Assembly (NCBI GenBank): GCA_028023455.1
Contig: JAQFVV010000001.1
Coordinates: forward strand, 23,083,401 to 23,147,400
Direction of reading: 5' to 3'
From: Epiperipatus broadwayi
Taxonomy: Eukaryota; Onychophora; Udeonychophora; Euonychophora; Peripatidae
Length of the DNA stretch: 64,000 nucleotides
A model generated the notes under the pieces. It searched no databases, was not told where the DNA came from, and saw nothing but the letters and a program-made list of their open reading frames with translations. Below are positions 1-11,742 of the stretch, piece after piece (position 1 is the stretch's first letter; each line of letters opens with the position of its first letter). Both the position numbers and the translations under genes were made by a program.

Positions 1-10
1 CCTACTCAAT

Positions 11-345
11 GTGAAACCTTCAAAAATTTTGGAAAGGATATGTTTGACCAGCTCACATTTGCATGAGAACACGTCCGCGACAAATAAAATGGCTGACTGC
101 AAAATCGAGCTGTTCAAATTGTGCCAACTGCTGTCCACAGAAACTGGCACAGTGGCATTTTTACAGGACAACATACTCCTACATGCCAAGAGATGTGTGT
201 GTAGTGAAACAATGAGATTGAATTATGTCCAAAACCATCTCGCTGTTCTGATGCAAGTCCCGTTCCTGTCGGCAAAAGTCTTCTCTTTGAAAGGAGACCT
301 GCTTCAACGGCTCCAAAATCCCATTTGTTTTTAAAGTCTTAGTGT
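11..345 (+). pseudogene. Merlin (IS1595/ISXO2-like) transposase, N-terminal fragment
   Basis: This reads as the N-terminal, zinc-ribbon part of a Merlin DDE transposase. From the methionine near 89 it has the LFKLCQLLSTETG...FLQDNILLHAKRCVC arrangement, also seen in the Merlin copies near 59842 (FFQTHNVLP..RRCKC) and at 11955 on the minus strand (IIFLQDRGLLPKRK). A frameshift near 240 is needed to continue into a CFNGSKIPFV stretch, which matches the GCKIPFVKVLRL stretch of the 60-kb copy. The catalytic DDE domain is absent after 345, so the copy is dead. Assignment rests on similarity to the other copies here and on recalled family architecture. Confidence 0.6.
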
Positions 346-1109
346 GAGCCTGGTTCAGGAATGAAGCATGCTTCGGTAGCTTATGTCCATATTTTTGGTT
401 GGCCCATTTAGGAGAAGTTCACTCTGGGCATCTCCAGTATTTAAGGATTGGCCAATGAAGTATTTTGGAAAGCAATAAAAGAATATAGACACATGATACC
501 AAGTACTAAACAGCATTGCAGATACAGTGAAACAACCTGATTAACATTAATATATAAGTATACCACCCCCTCCTCCAAAAAAAAAAACCCAATCCATTAT
601 GAAATGAATAAAAAACCTTTTTTTCAGTAAAGACATTTAATTAATTTAGATGCGAGTATTACACCAGTATTTTATTTTTAGCATGAGTAATTATTAATAG
701 CTATTGTTGAACTATTTATGCACATAGATCTGATTCTTATTGAATATTTAAATCTATGAAAAAAGATCGCACAGTACCTCTATTTCAAAGATTAAATTAG
801 TAGACATGTATATAATTATTGGCCTTCTAATGCATAATTAATTAATACATATCTGCTTTGATTAAGTATACATATATAATAAATATAACTTGTCTAATTT
901 ATTTACAAACGAGTTCCGCCTTACATAGGGTGAGAGTAAAATTTGAAGAAAAAATTGTTTTAAACTTATTATAATTTTTATCATCCAACTTCTTCTCATT
1001 TATATACATATATTCCACATCATCAACTAAATAACATGAACAAACTTGTTGATTTTGTAGATATGCTAACATTACATTAATATATAGATATTAAAAATTA
1101 ATTTTTATA
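346..1109. other. A+T-rich stretch without recognised gene
   Basis: Short poly-A and poly-T runs and no usable reading frame. I see no further transposase domain. It probably includes decayed Merlin interior, but nothing here proves it. Confidence 0.4.
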
Positions 1110-1156
1110 CCGCGGCCCAGTAATGTTATATTTCTGTGATTTTGCATAGCATCGGT
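1110..1156 (+). repeat. Merlin subterminal module, isolated copy
   Basis: The stretch CGCGGCCCAGTAATGTTATA and what follows (TTCTGTGATTTTGCATAGCATC) matches the sequence just inside the right ends of the Merlin elements at 61514-61563 and 2489-2531. No terminal inverted repeat follows, so this is a truncated end module. Confidence 0.5.
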
Positions 1157-2329
1157 TTTGTTAAAAAAATTTTTTTGCCTTGATTAAAATGATATGGGAT
1201 CATCCTTGTCTTCAAAAGAAAAAGGGGAGAAAAATTCAAATAATTTTTCTTTTTTAATGTGTGTGTGATATAATTTTTATAAAGATTTGATTATTGTAAG
1301 GGAATAACTTATCTAAATGAAATTTTAAGTAATTAAGAAGAATTAGAAGGGAATAATAAATGTACGTGGAGTATGAAATTATTTGTAAATTGTATGGAGA
1401 TTGATTATATGTATTAAGTTTAGGTTGGTAAGGATTATCATTTATTATATATTTTTTTATTTTTGTTATTTATGTATTAAATTTATTTAAAAAGTACTTA
1501 AAAATAGTTATTTCAGACATTTTTTGTTTTTATTCACAAGTTATCCATTCGGTGAATTATCAGTGGTTATGAACTGACTTTATTATAGAATTCTGCTTTA
1601 AAGAATTTTTAGATCATTCCAAAGAAATTATTTAATATTAGAATGAAGGCCTTTGTGATCCTGAAGTTAGTTTAGGCAAAATGGTATTTGAAGTATATGT
1701 ATATATGGACATCCAGATGGTTCTCTAAATAATTATTTGGATGGCACAAAGGTAAAGATCACTTTTAAAGTTCTCATACTTCCTGTTACTTTATAGATTT
1801 ATTGATGGCAATAAACTTGTTGTACCACATGATCTAGAGTATTGATGATGATCAGCATTGATAGAATGATCCCAGGACTTTTTTGATATAAAATTACTTT
1901 ATAATTATTTTGATCACTTATGTATGAACATGGAGATAAAATATTAATTGCTTTTATATTATATCTAAGTTTGGCATTGACTAGGTAAGGATTATACCCC
2001 AGATTGTGATGTTATTATAATTACTTATAATGACTTTTGAAGCTGATTCTTTGCTCATTTTCTATGTTCAGTAATAACCTTGATGTTTTTGAGGATGATG
2101 GGTAGCATCTGAGATATTTTCCTAAATTTTGTACCATTACAAATGGCATCTAATGTGGTGCTTGATAATCAAGTTTTGGTACCAGTACTACAAAATGACT
2201 GCATGCCATGATATTCATGCGTTAACACATGAAAAAAAAAATTATGTAAAAATTATATAAAGAATAGAAAAAGTTAATTATTGTTAAATATATAAGAAGG
2301 TATATAAAATAAGAAGAAAAACAATTTAG
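1157..2329. other. A+T-rich stretch, one weak interspersed repeat
   Basis: No coding signal seen. The part around 1850-1885 (GATGATCAGCATTGATAGAA) resembles 37850-37885 (GATAATGATCAGCATG), suggesting a shared interspersed repeat that I cannot classify. Confidence 0.3.
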
Positions 2330-2571
2330 TCAACCAAAAAAAAAAAGGGTTTTGGCGAGGTTAAAACAAGTTTTTTTGTCGTGAAACACTCAAAAGTTTT
2401 TAAATCAGAAAAATAAACACAAAGTTAAATTACCAAAATTTGTTGAATAAAGAAAAATGACAGGTTAAAAAAACAATAAAAAAAAGTTGCAGACCGATAA
2501 CATTACATTTGAGTGATTTAGTATAGCGTTAACGCCATCAAGTGGCCGTGCCCGGATTTCAGATGATTACC
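2330..2571 (+). mobile_element. Merlin-family right end
   Basis: This follows the same order as the right end of the 58329-61601 Merlin: a GTCGTGAAAC...CAAAAGTTTT block, a poly-A zone, a GATAACATTACATTT block, then CAAGTGGCCGTGCCCGG and a terminus ending GATTACC at 2571. Read on the minus strand the end is GGTAATCATCTGAAATCCGG, close to the 58329 terminus GGTAAAAGCCTGAAATCCGG. No matching left end was found within the window, so the copy is incomplete or its left end lies outside. Confidence 0.6.
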
Positions 2572-2949
2572 ATATATTATTTATAATTTAAAAGAAAATA
2601 GAGAAAAAATTATTCATGTTAATATTAATAACACTAGCAATTATCATAAAAATTGTTAAGAAAAAATTAAAATTTTCCTTTTAATTGATTTTTTTAATTT
2701 TATTTGCTTGCAATGAAAAATGATCTTGATAAAGTGCGGGAAATACAAATCTAAATATGTTAAACTGTGCAAAGTTTTTGTAGGTTTGCAAATAGCTAAG
2801 TTTCTTTACACAGCTTAATTTTATGAATTCTTTAAAGAAAATAAGTAAATTCTAATTTTTATTATACTTCTATTCAACCAAAGTCTGTCTTATATATCCT
2901 CAAATATATAATTGTAGATATATAATTGTAAGATTATCAAAAACATAGA
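2572..2949. other. A+T-rich stretch, nothing recognised
   Basis: Homopolymer-rich sequence with no gene or repeat I can support. Confidence 0.35.
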
Positions 2950-3101
2950 ATGTGACCACAAGTGAGATGGATGGATGAAATAATGAAGTGTGCTGAGATA
3001 TGTGGAAAAGAGAGGCTAGACATCTGAGAAATTGGATTAAATTTGGAATGACCTTGATACTGCAAATGGATTGATAATGGTTAAAAATGATTAATTAAAA
3101 G
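2950..3101 (+). mobile_element. RTE retrotransposon 3' stub
   Basis: Translation gives a decayed form of the RTE C-terminus (HVRWMDEI.KCAEI...WIDNG), matching 20137-20265 and 32585-32712. It ends GATAATGGTTAAAAATGATT, where the better copies have a GATAATGATGATG tail. It is 5'-truncated, as expected of target-primed reverse transcription, and carries stops. Confidence 0.7.
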
Positions 3102-3583
3102 TTTTGTGTTTACTATGTTATATCTTGTATACATAAAAAGTTGCAGTGATAATTAATTATAAGCACTTTGAAGTTTACTGAACTTTATAAATGAATGATG
3201 TTGATACTTTTTTTAAGTGATGAAAATTTTATATTTTAAAAACATTTTTTTGTGATAAAATCAACTGTGTTAAATGGGTCTCCTTTATCAAATGAAATAA
3301 TAATTTTAATGCTGCTCTTCTTTAATCAATAAATAGTAGCACTAATTTTTATTGCTTCTCTCTTTTTATACTATAACGATGTGTACATATGCACATTGCG
3401 TAAGTGTGTGTATATATACAAGTTACATAATTTATTTTTATTTTTTTAAAATAAAATAATTACAATTATATGTCAATATTTAATAGTTTAGGGAAAAAAG
3501 GAAAAGTTAAAATAAAAAAAAAGTACTCATATTGGGAAGTAGGTTAAAAATTATTAATTATAAGTCATCTTTCTTTTAATTCT

Positions 3584-3600
3584 TTGTGTGTGTGTGTGTA
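3584..3600. repeat. (TG)n microsatellite
   Basis: Run of alternating TG about eight units long, in low-complexity intron sequence. Confidence 0.8.
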
Positions 3601-3795
3601 TTCTATTTTTATATAATTCTTTCAAAAGTACTTTTGGTTAAAAGCACTTATTAATTAAAAGTTTATAATGAATTGAAAAAAATTGTACAAGATTAATCAG
3701 GTTCTGGAGATTAAGATTCCAGACTGATTAAATAAACAATATAGGACTAATTTCGGTGTAATTAAAATGGAAAAATAGGAGAATAAAAAAAAAAG

Positions 3796-4199
3796 GGTAA
3801 TACATCATCTAATTTTCCATACCGCTTTATCGCGCTATCGCTAGTGAAAAACAAATAGATATAACGTTACCGGGCTGTTTTTCAATTTTGTTGATTTATG
3901 TTTTTAATTTTTGGATTTGTTTGATTTTGATTTTTTTGTTGTTGTTTGTTATTGTTTTTTTTTTTTTGTAACCGGTTTGATGTATATTTCTTAAAAATAA
4001 AAAAAATGGGGTTTTTTTTTTTTTTTGCTTTTTAAAATATTCGGTCTTTTTATTATTTTTTTTTTTAAAAAAAAACCCAAACATTTATTTTTGTCCGGTC
4101 TCTCTTTTTTTTTTTTAAAGAAACTTTTTTTTTTTTTAATAACCAAGTCTTTTTTATTGTTTTTGAAGAAACTTTTTTTTTTGTTTATCGAGAAACAAG
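3796..4199 (-). mobile_element. Merlin 3' terminal region, decayed
   Basis: On the minus strand this continues from the transposase fragment at 4634-4200 to an end-like sequence. GCCCGGTAACGTTATA (reverse of 3860-3875) matches the subterminal module at 61514 and 1110, and GATGATGTATTACCC (reverse of 3796-3810) resembles the terminus-adjacent motif of the 10342 element. Between lies a T-rich zone with repeated AAGAAACTTTTT blocks. The outer boundary is uncertain. Confidence 0.45.
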
Positions 4200-4634
4200 G
4201 CTTTCTCGACAGACCTCTCTAAGACCTGTCATCATATTCCTTACGGCGTTTTGACACCTTTCCAACTCAGCTCTAATACGCTTCACTGTAAGCTGATCCC
4301 GTCTTCAAGAATAAATTAGCCATACTGCTTGGGAAAAAGTGATTCACAGGTAGCCCTCAAAGCCCATCCCTTCGTCGCGATTGACATTCCATTTCAGTTG
4401 TTTGACAACGCCTTAATTTCATTAAACCACCACAAAGACAGTTTTTTTCTGGATGGGTAAAATATTTTCTTTTTTTGGGTTGAAGGAAGGCCAGCACATT
4501 GCTTCTGTAGCAGGTAAATCTCAAAACTACAATGCTGAACGGTCGTCTGCCATTGAACTTTTGATCTCAAAAAAGTCTCGGAAAGTGCGCGACTTGATCG
4601 TGAACTTTGCCGAATCGGGATTTACACTCCTCAT
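4200..4634 (-). pseudogene. Merlin transposase, N-terminal half, decayed
   Basis: The minus strand reads FRDFFEIKSSMADD near the start, then an L.DLPATEAMC segment and a CLCGGLMKL zinc-ribbon-like stretch. After several stops it reads RDQLTVKRIRAELERCQNAV followed by MMTGLREVC. This aligns with RDQMTLNNIHTELNMCRSAV...TTGLRELC of the 60-kb Merlin copy. The DDE catalytic part is missing. Stops and frame changes make it non-functional. The + strand reading frame at 4453-4638 is the antisense shadow of this fragment. Confidence 0.65.
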
Positions 4635-4639
4635 TTAGT

Positions 4640-6818
4640 GAATTCGGACTCCTGACAATGAAAGTAGGGGTGTTTGAGAATTCGTTACCATTTTTACTAA
4701 CTCACATCAATTACAATACATTGAAGCCAAAAAAAAATCCGTTCTAATATACTTTTCGTCATTACAACTACAGAAACCTTCATATCATACACTGTACAAT
4801 AGTCAAGAGTAATGTCTAGAGAGAGTGTCATATACTCATCACTAATAATGTTCAACATGCTAGAGATGTTGGGGTAAGGGTGCACTTCAGCATCTTAGTG
4901 TTTGAACAGTTTACAGGCCGTAAGATCTATGATTTTGTAAACAGCATATTTATGTGCTTTAGTGTAGAAACAGCACCATCGGGCAGTGTGGATCAATAGA
5001 TGCTGTATTACCAAAAAGTACTAATTAAAAAAATAAAGATCAAATGGATTGATAATGGGTGAAAACTTGAGCAAAGATAGGGTCAGAGTGTATAAAAAGC
5101 TGAAAATCCCTATTGTTGTATTCAGACCGTTCAGATGTTTCAGACTGTTGAGATTATTCAGATGATTATCCAGAGAATTTTATAGACAGTTAAAAAAATA
5201 ATATAGTTGACTAGAGAGTTAACTAAGGTCAGCCAGCAGTAGTGAACTAAATCTACAAGCAGCTAAAACAATGAAGTCCAGCATGATGAAACCATCTTTT
5301 TACAATTGTGCCAAGAAAGAAATGCATGTCTGGACCCAAAATCTGAGGATTCGTTCTTTTCCACTGCCTGTTTCCTGAGTACATTAGCCAGATGCAGTGA
5401 TACATTACTCTGACTTGCCTTTTTCCTGATGTTTGAACCTGCCACACCAACTCAATGGAAATAGCCCACACTGTAGGACGTGGAACAAAGAAGCTTCACT
5501 CGTACTAAAATATAAACCTATCATGAATCTGACCGGATTAGAAGATGGGGTGGGGTGATCACCCATATGAAAAACAAGGGACTGTGTTTAAATCTAGATA
5601 AATATATTCATTGATATCATTAATAGAACTTTTGGAATTCTTAGTATCAGTATGGAACTTTTAAATTTTATCTTAAATAGATATTCATAAGTATTAATAA
5701 TAACTACATTTAAATAGGATTGCTATAAATTATAATAATTTATATGTATTCGTATTTTGTTTTATGTTTTTAAATATTCATTATTATTTATGTTATATAT
5801 TTAATAAATGTGTTTGTAAATTATTAGTGTCATTGTACATTTCTCTCTCAATTTAATTATGAGTAAATAGACAATTTTATTTAAATATTCTGTGATGCCG
5901 AACTTATGTTTTTTATAGCTAGTTGACTAGATGGTTCCCTAAGGGTTAAACCCATTATAAATATCCCCATGAGATGTTTCACATTTCATGCAACCAGAGA
6001 GAGTTACCTCGGTCTGGAAAAGTGACCGTCAGTTTAATATTTTTATTAAATCTCAGTCTGACCGAGGGTATGATTAACATGTAAATATTAATCATATTTG
6101 CTCCTCTGATGAATAACAGGGTCTTGAAAATCATATTAAAAATTAATATGATGTAATAAAGTTGTAATTATAAATTTATTAAACGCACATTGATTACGTA
6201 AGTAATATTTACTGAGGCTATAATCTCGATAATATGCGTGTAAAATGCAATAGTAGGGACCTCTACAGGTGTTTAACCACAAGCTTAAGCTATGGACTTG
6301 GAATAATTCATAAAAGTTTATAGATGGTAGAATACTGTTACAATACATATTAATAGAATAAATAAATAAAATGTTATTTGTAGAGAAAAAAAAGTGGTAA
6401 ACTTCTAAAAATAAAAGAGAATTGTGATATGCAAAAACTTTCAGGGAGATAATAAGCAAAATATGCAACAGGATATGAGTAACATCAAAATAACATTAAA
6501 ATTTTAGTCTTTGATGATGAACCGTATATTTATATGTATGGTTCAAGTGTTCGCATTGAGTAATATTTAAAAGCTAAAAAAACTAGTAGTAGTTCAATAA
6601 ATACTATTAATTTTTTTTTATGTAATTCATTTTTTTAGATACGTAAAATGAAAGTTATTTGGATGTTTGATATTATCTATTTAATTAAAGTTAAAAATGG
6701 AGGTAATAGAAATGCATACAGATTGTTGATCCAGATAAATAAAAAAAGACATTCAAATGTAAATGATTACCATCTGAATAATATCCTTTGAATGCTAATT
6801 AAAGATGGCATTGAAAGA

Positions 6819-6861
<43 letters not shown>

Positions 6862-9740
6862 ATATATAAGAACTTAGTAGCTAAAAAGAAAAAAAGAATC
6901 TACAAAACTTGTATTCCAATAAGGAAACAAAAGATGAAAATATATGCGCAGAAATCTCAAAAAACTGTTCAAGAGTATAAAAAGAAGCAAATAACTTTAA
7001 GCAGGGTTTTGTCTTGTTCTTTTGGCTAGCTGTTCCATGGTCCTGGATAGAAAAAAATACCTCTATCTGGGACTACTCATATGCTGAACCAAATCATCAT
7101 GTAAAACTAGAAATGAGAGCATTTGCGAACATCTTTCATTATAAAGAGGTCACTTCAAAAAACTTTTGAGTCTAGCCTTAAAATGGACCAGGAACTTGAA
7201 AATGTTGACAGAAGAAATCAAAAGTTAACTATCAATGAGCTCTTCATCCCAAGAAATATGAGTATGCTACAATAATCTACGAACTACATAAGTCTGTATA
7301 TCTTGTTGGTAAGTTATAATTCATACCTAACTCATGTTTACTTCAATTTGTATGCAAACTAAATTTAACTATGAACTTTAACTACACATTTCAAATACTA
7401 ATAAAGAGATATTCATTTTATCCATGGATTGCTTTCTAGGAGAAACTTAAGAAAACTGAAATAAGAACTGTTTGAATTAATTATTTGATTAACATTTTTA
7501 TCTGGATTAGTATGTGTATGTTCTTTCCAATTTATTAATAATTATCATTTAAATATTTTAATTTGTCAATAAAAATATTTACCTTTAATATCAACTTTTC
7601 ATTGTACATTCTTAATTTTAGTTAATTATATTTTACTATTAAAAAAATTGTTTGAGAAATGTATAAATTACCTATGCGAATATGCTTGTTTATTAGTAAA
7701 ATGGGGACATTTCATATAAAAGATTAAAATGACAAAGTAAAATCCTGATAATATTCTATTTAGTTATCTACGGTGAAAATATAGTATATGATGTGATGCA
7801 AATCAGTGGGATCTACAGCCTTGGCACTCTCTTAAATAAATAAAAAACTGATTGCACCAGCAATTCGGACTGAAATAAAAATATTAGGTCAGTTAATTAG
7901 GAAATATAACATTTTAGAAATATCCAAATAGTTTGATTAATTAACACATTGTAGTGTGTAGTATAAGACCTAATTACTAGAAAACAGTACAATGAGTAGA
8001 CTGAAGAAGAAGAATAGATCAGTTAGCACAGTAAAATCTCGTAATATTCAAGGTTAAGTAAATTGGTATTGAAATCACAGCAAAAAATAAAAGACGCAGC
8101 AAGTCATAGTATGGATCAAAAATTATTTAAATAACTTTAGAAGACTATCAAAATGCTGCCAAAATTTTGCAAATCTGAAATAGAATATAAAAGAAAAATA
8201 TAAATATTATTAAATCATATAAATGTAATGTTGTGAAAACTATTGTAAAAATTTAATCACATAAAAGTTTATACTGAAAATTATTCATAATACATTAGAA
8301 TTTTTCATTAAATAGAATTATCAGATTTACAAATAAGAATTAAAAAGCAAAAAAAAAAAAGAGTGCTGGTGTGTGCTGGATAATTAAACAAACAAGAAAT
8401 AATAGGAAAATAAAAAGCAGATTTATTAGTAGAAAGTCCAAATAATGAAATGTTCACAGAAAAATAAAAGCACCAAATCATTTTATTATTTTTCTGAAGG
8501 ATTTTGAATAAGGTACTAGATAGAAGTACATATTATATTTATAGTTATTCAACTGGTACACTGATTACACAATAAAGGAATGTATGTATATTGATAAACC
8601 ATGAATGAAAATGGTATAAGAAAAAAGATTTAATTTTACAACTAATTGTGAAAGCATAGAAAAAGTAGACATTTTTTTTCTTTTGGACATTCAATAATTC
8701 AGGCTAATTAAACTTTTGCATTGCTATCTGCACACATATTTAAATGAATAGGAAATAATGCATATTAAATGTACTTACTCATTCAATTAAAAAAAATTAA
8801 AGTATTGTAAAAATTCAAGAACAAGAAATGTAGATTACATCTTGTTAGCAAAGTATTTGAAAAATGTTAATATTTTTCAGTTTTTCATTACGAAATTGTG
8901 CTGGAAGTTATATTTTACTTGTCTATTATATTTACAAATTGTGTGTTTTTTGTTTAAAAAAAACTATTTATAAATAAAGTTTGAACTTTTTATATTCTTC
9001 ATGTCAATTAAAATAAAAAAGGGAGGAATGTTTATTTTTAAAAAATGTATTTATATTTTTACATTTTATTTTACATCTACAAGCATAGTTTAATTTGTTT
9101 TTATCTCTTTATCAGCAAATAAAACTTTATTTAAATGTTTCAGTAATAATATTAGTAGTAATAGTTACAGTAGATAAGCATCACCAAATGTCAGCCCTAT
9201 CAAAACGTTTACCTTGTCATGTCAAATTATCTATTGGAAATTTGCCTGTGACTTTTTTTTTTCATTTTCTAATTAAAGTAATTAATATTTTACTGTTTGT
9301 TTTTTCTTTAAATTTTATTTTTAATTTTTCAAATAAAATTTTAAAAATTGACATTTACATACTTTTTATTATTATTATAATTTAAATGTCTTATTTTTTA
9401 TTATGGCTAATTATATGTCATATCTAACCATCATATAATAATGAAGTAAATGGTTTTTTTTTAAATAATAAATAATATCTAAATTCTTTCATATTTTATT
9501 ATCATTATCTTTAATTAAACTTTATCAACACTTATTTTTATACTATTTATTGATGTTTTAACTTTTAATGTGGCCAGAAAATTAAACCCACGTGAAATTT
9601 GAATAAAAACTAACAACAACACAAAGTTGTATATAAATGTGGCAATGAAAAATTCTTTCAGTTTATATATATGTAGATGTGTTAAATTTCCTATTCAAGT
9701 GCTAAATAATAAATTAGATAATAGAAACTATATTTAAGTG
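4640..9740. other. Long intron stretch without recognised gene
   Basis: Mostly A+T-rich unique-looking sequence. A slightly more G+C-rich part at about 5090-5530 has no recognisable protein and may be a decayed element. A strong hairpin, CCTCGGTC with GACCGAGG, lies at about 6007-6067. Reading frames at 6136-6468 and 9095-9385 have only biased low-complexity composition. Confidence 0.35.
6822..6869. repeat. (TA)n microsatellite
   Basis: Nearly uninterrupted alternating TA of about 48 bases. It produces the spurious YIYIYIY peptide in one frame. Confidence 0.85.
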
Positions 9741-9836
9741 ATAATTGATCATTATCAGTCATAGTTTGGTAACTCTTGTCCTCTGTTAATAATTGATCAT
9801 TGTCAGTCATAGTTTGTTAATGCTTATTCTCTGTTA
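9741..9836. repeat. Two-copy 48-bp direct tandem repeat
   Basis: ATAATTGATCATTATCAGTC begins at 9741 and recurs at 9789 (ATAATTGATCATTGTCAGTC). Both units run to TTCTCTGTTA or TCCTCTGTTA with a few differences. Confidence 0.8.
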
Positions 9837-10091
9837 ATACATTTTTGTTTTAGCATTTCAGTTTTTATATTTTGTAACTTTTGGTTAATTTTTCAAATCA
9901 TTAAAATGACTAATAATATTTATGAGAATTATACTTTATTATTTGCATTTATTATTTGTTAGTAAAATTATAGTCCTTTATGGAATACAAAGGAAAAGCC
10001 ATTAGATAGCACTTGAATTATAGGAAACCTTAAGCTCAGTAATTTCTTTGAGCCACTACCACACCAACAGCATATTCATGGCTATGGTGAT

Positions 10092-10330
10092 GTGAATAAA
10101 TGGTTCTTTATATCAATTAATAAATCTAATGACATCAAACAAATTGCACATCAAGGGGTCTATAGAATTAAGTGCAGCCAATCAGCTTGCATTGCTGCAC
10201 ATTATGGGGAGTCAAAGGCCAATTTGCCAACAAGTCTTGTCCAACAGATATTTATACAAGACCATGAGCAGAAAACTGGTCATAGATTTGAGCTAACAAA
10301 AGCAGTGATAGTATACACCAGGAGAGATTA
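10092..10330 (+). pseudogene. Penelope-like element GIY-YIG endonuclease fragment
   Basis: The frame contains GVYRIKCSQS, then HYGES, then DHEQKTGHRF and a VIVYTRRD ending. This is the order in GIY-YIG endonuclease domains at the C-terminus of Penelope-like elements: GVYxIxC, YIGET-like, then EH...TGH and a conserved R/E segment. The YIG motif is degraded to HYGES and no reverse transcriptase is seen upstream, so this is a fragment. The frame is cut at 10342 by a Merlin insertion and resumes at 12239 with a RLIKECAIA-like segment. Family assignment is by motif order and is not certain. Confidence 0.5.
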
Positions 10331-10363
10331 GAAAGTGTAAGGGTACTTACGGATAATTTGCCT

Positions 10364-10535
10364 GATGACGTATTACCCTGAAGGCATACCGGTGTAATGT
10401 TGCGATTTTTAAGATAACGTCTCCAAGTGATCTGCAGACACATCTACTCGCTAAGATGTGTCCGCATATCACGTGAACACGTCACGTTAAAAAGCGCAAC
10501 ATTAAATCGGTATGCCTTCAGGGTAATACATCATC
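10364..10535. repeat. Palindromic module near the left Merlin end
   Basis: Left arm 10364-10404 (GATGACGTATTACCCTGAAG then GCATACCGG..AATGTTGCG) is repeated inverted at 10495-10535. Arms are about 41 bases with only a few mismatches, with a 90-base centre. The outer part of the arm is also the inner part of the terminal repeat, so the terminus appears to have been duplicated in inverted orientation. Confidence 0.75.
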
Positions 10536-10639
10536 GGTTTATCATGTGATAAAAAACAAAAGGAAAGTCACGTGATACACACCGACTGAACACCAGCATG
10601 TTTCTTGGTCCTGAAAAAAAATACAAAAAAAAAAAATTA

Positions 10640-11660
10640 GTGAAAATTTAATACGGTGAATACAAAATATAGTAACACAAAATTATTTAAAATGTACATG
10701 CATGAAAACTATTCAAAAATCTTAAAAATGTGGCCAATTATAACAGCGTGTAGCGCTGTAGTTGTTGGGGGGGGCGCCCTTTGTGTTTTTTGACAAGCGA
10801 AGCTTGTAGTACAAGATATAAAATACAAAATATAGCCAATGAATTTACGAAAAATAATTTTGATATTTGTAGAAATATTAACCCAAAAATACAAAAAAAA
10901 CCCCAACAAATTAGTGAAAATTTACATGCATGAAATACAAAATAAGGTCAATACAAAATATAAAAACAAAAAATTATTGAAAATGTGCCATTAATGGCGA
11001 TCACATTGGCTAATTTTAAAAGCGTACTGTATAGCCAATGAATTTACGAAAAATAATTTGATATTTGTAGAAATATTAACCCAAAAATACAAAAAAAAAC
11101 CCAACAAATTAGTGAAAATTTACATGCATGAAATACAAAATAAGGTCAATACAAAATATAAAAACAAAAAATTATTGAAAATGTGCCATTAATGGCGATC
11201 ACATTGGCTAATTTTAAAAGCGCACTGTATAGCCAATGAATTTACGAAAAATAATTTGATATTTGTAGAAATATTAACCCAAAAATACAAAAAAAACCCC
11301 AACAAATTAGTGAAAATTTACATGCATGAAATACAAAATAAGGTCAATACAAAATATAAAAACAAAAAATTATTGAATGGCACATTTTTATGTGCCATTA
11401 ATCGCGATCACATGCCCTACTTTTACATACATTGGCTAATTTTAAAAGCGTACTGTATAGCCAATGAATTTACGAAAAATAATTTGATATTTGTAGAAAT
11501 ATTAACCCAAAAATACAAAAATTATTTACAAATTAAATGTAATTAAGTGGAAGTTTGATAATTGAAGAAATATTAACAAAAATTGTTTGTACATTTAAAA
11601 TAACGATTTAATGCGAATATGGCATTAATGGTGACATTACTTTTACATGCATTTGGATTA
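10640..11660. repeat. Tandem array, about 198-228 bp units
   Basis: TAGCCAATGAATTTACG begins units at 10833, 11032, 11230 and 11458, so the periods are 199, 198 and 228. The last interval contains about 30 extra bases around 11378-11425. Units share ACATGCATGAAATACAAAAT and GTGCCATTAATGGCGATCAC. Decayed units extend to about 10640 and 11660. The array lies between the transposase-derived ORF and the left end of the Merlin element. Confidence 0.8.
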
Positions 11661-11742
11661 CTTATTGTCTATATTCAATAATATAATTAATTCTAAAATT
11701 ATAATTATTATAAAAAAAATTAAAATTACTTACAAATAGCGT

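Noticed and set aside
3896-4222. Lys/Phe-rich ORFs on both strands
   Set aside because: They derive from poly-A/poly-T runs in a decayed Merlin region.
5036-5060. AAATGGATTGATAATGGG as another RTE 3' stub
   Set aside because: Only about 18 bases match the RTE tail and the preceding sequence shows no RTE coding similarity.
6105-6140. CTGATGA ... GAAAATC as a hammerhead ribozyme
   Set aside because: No stem II can be formed between the core and GAAA; possible stem I pairing is all A/T and unconvincing in such A+T-rich DNA.
10640-11660. Array as a CRISPR locus
   Set aside because: Units are ~200 bp with no short repeat-spacer alternation, and the context is a eukaryotic transposon.
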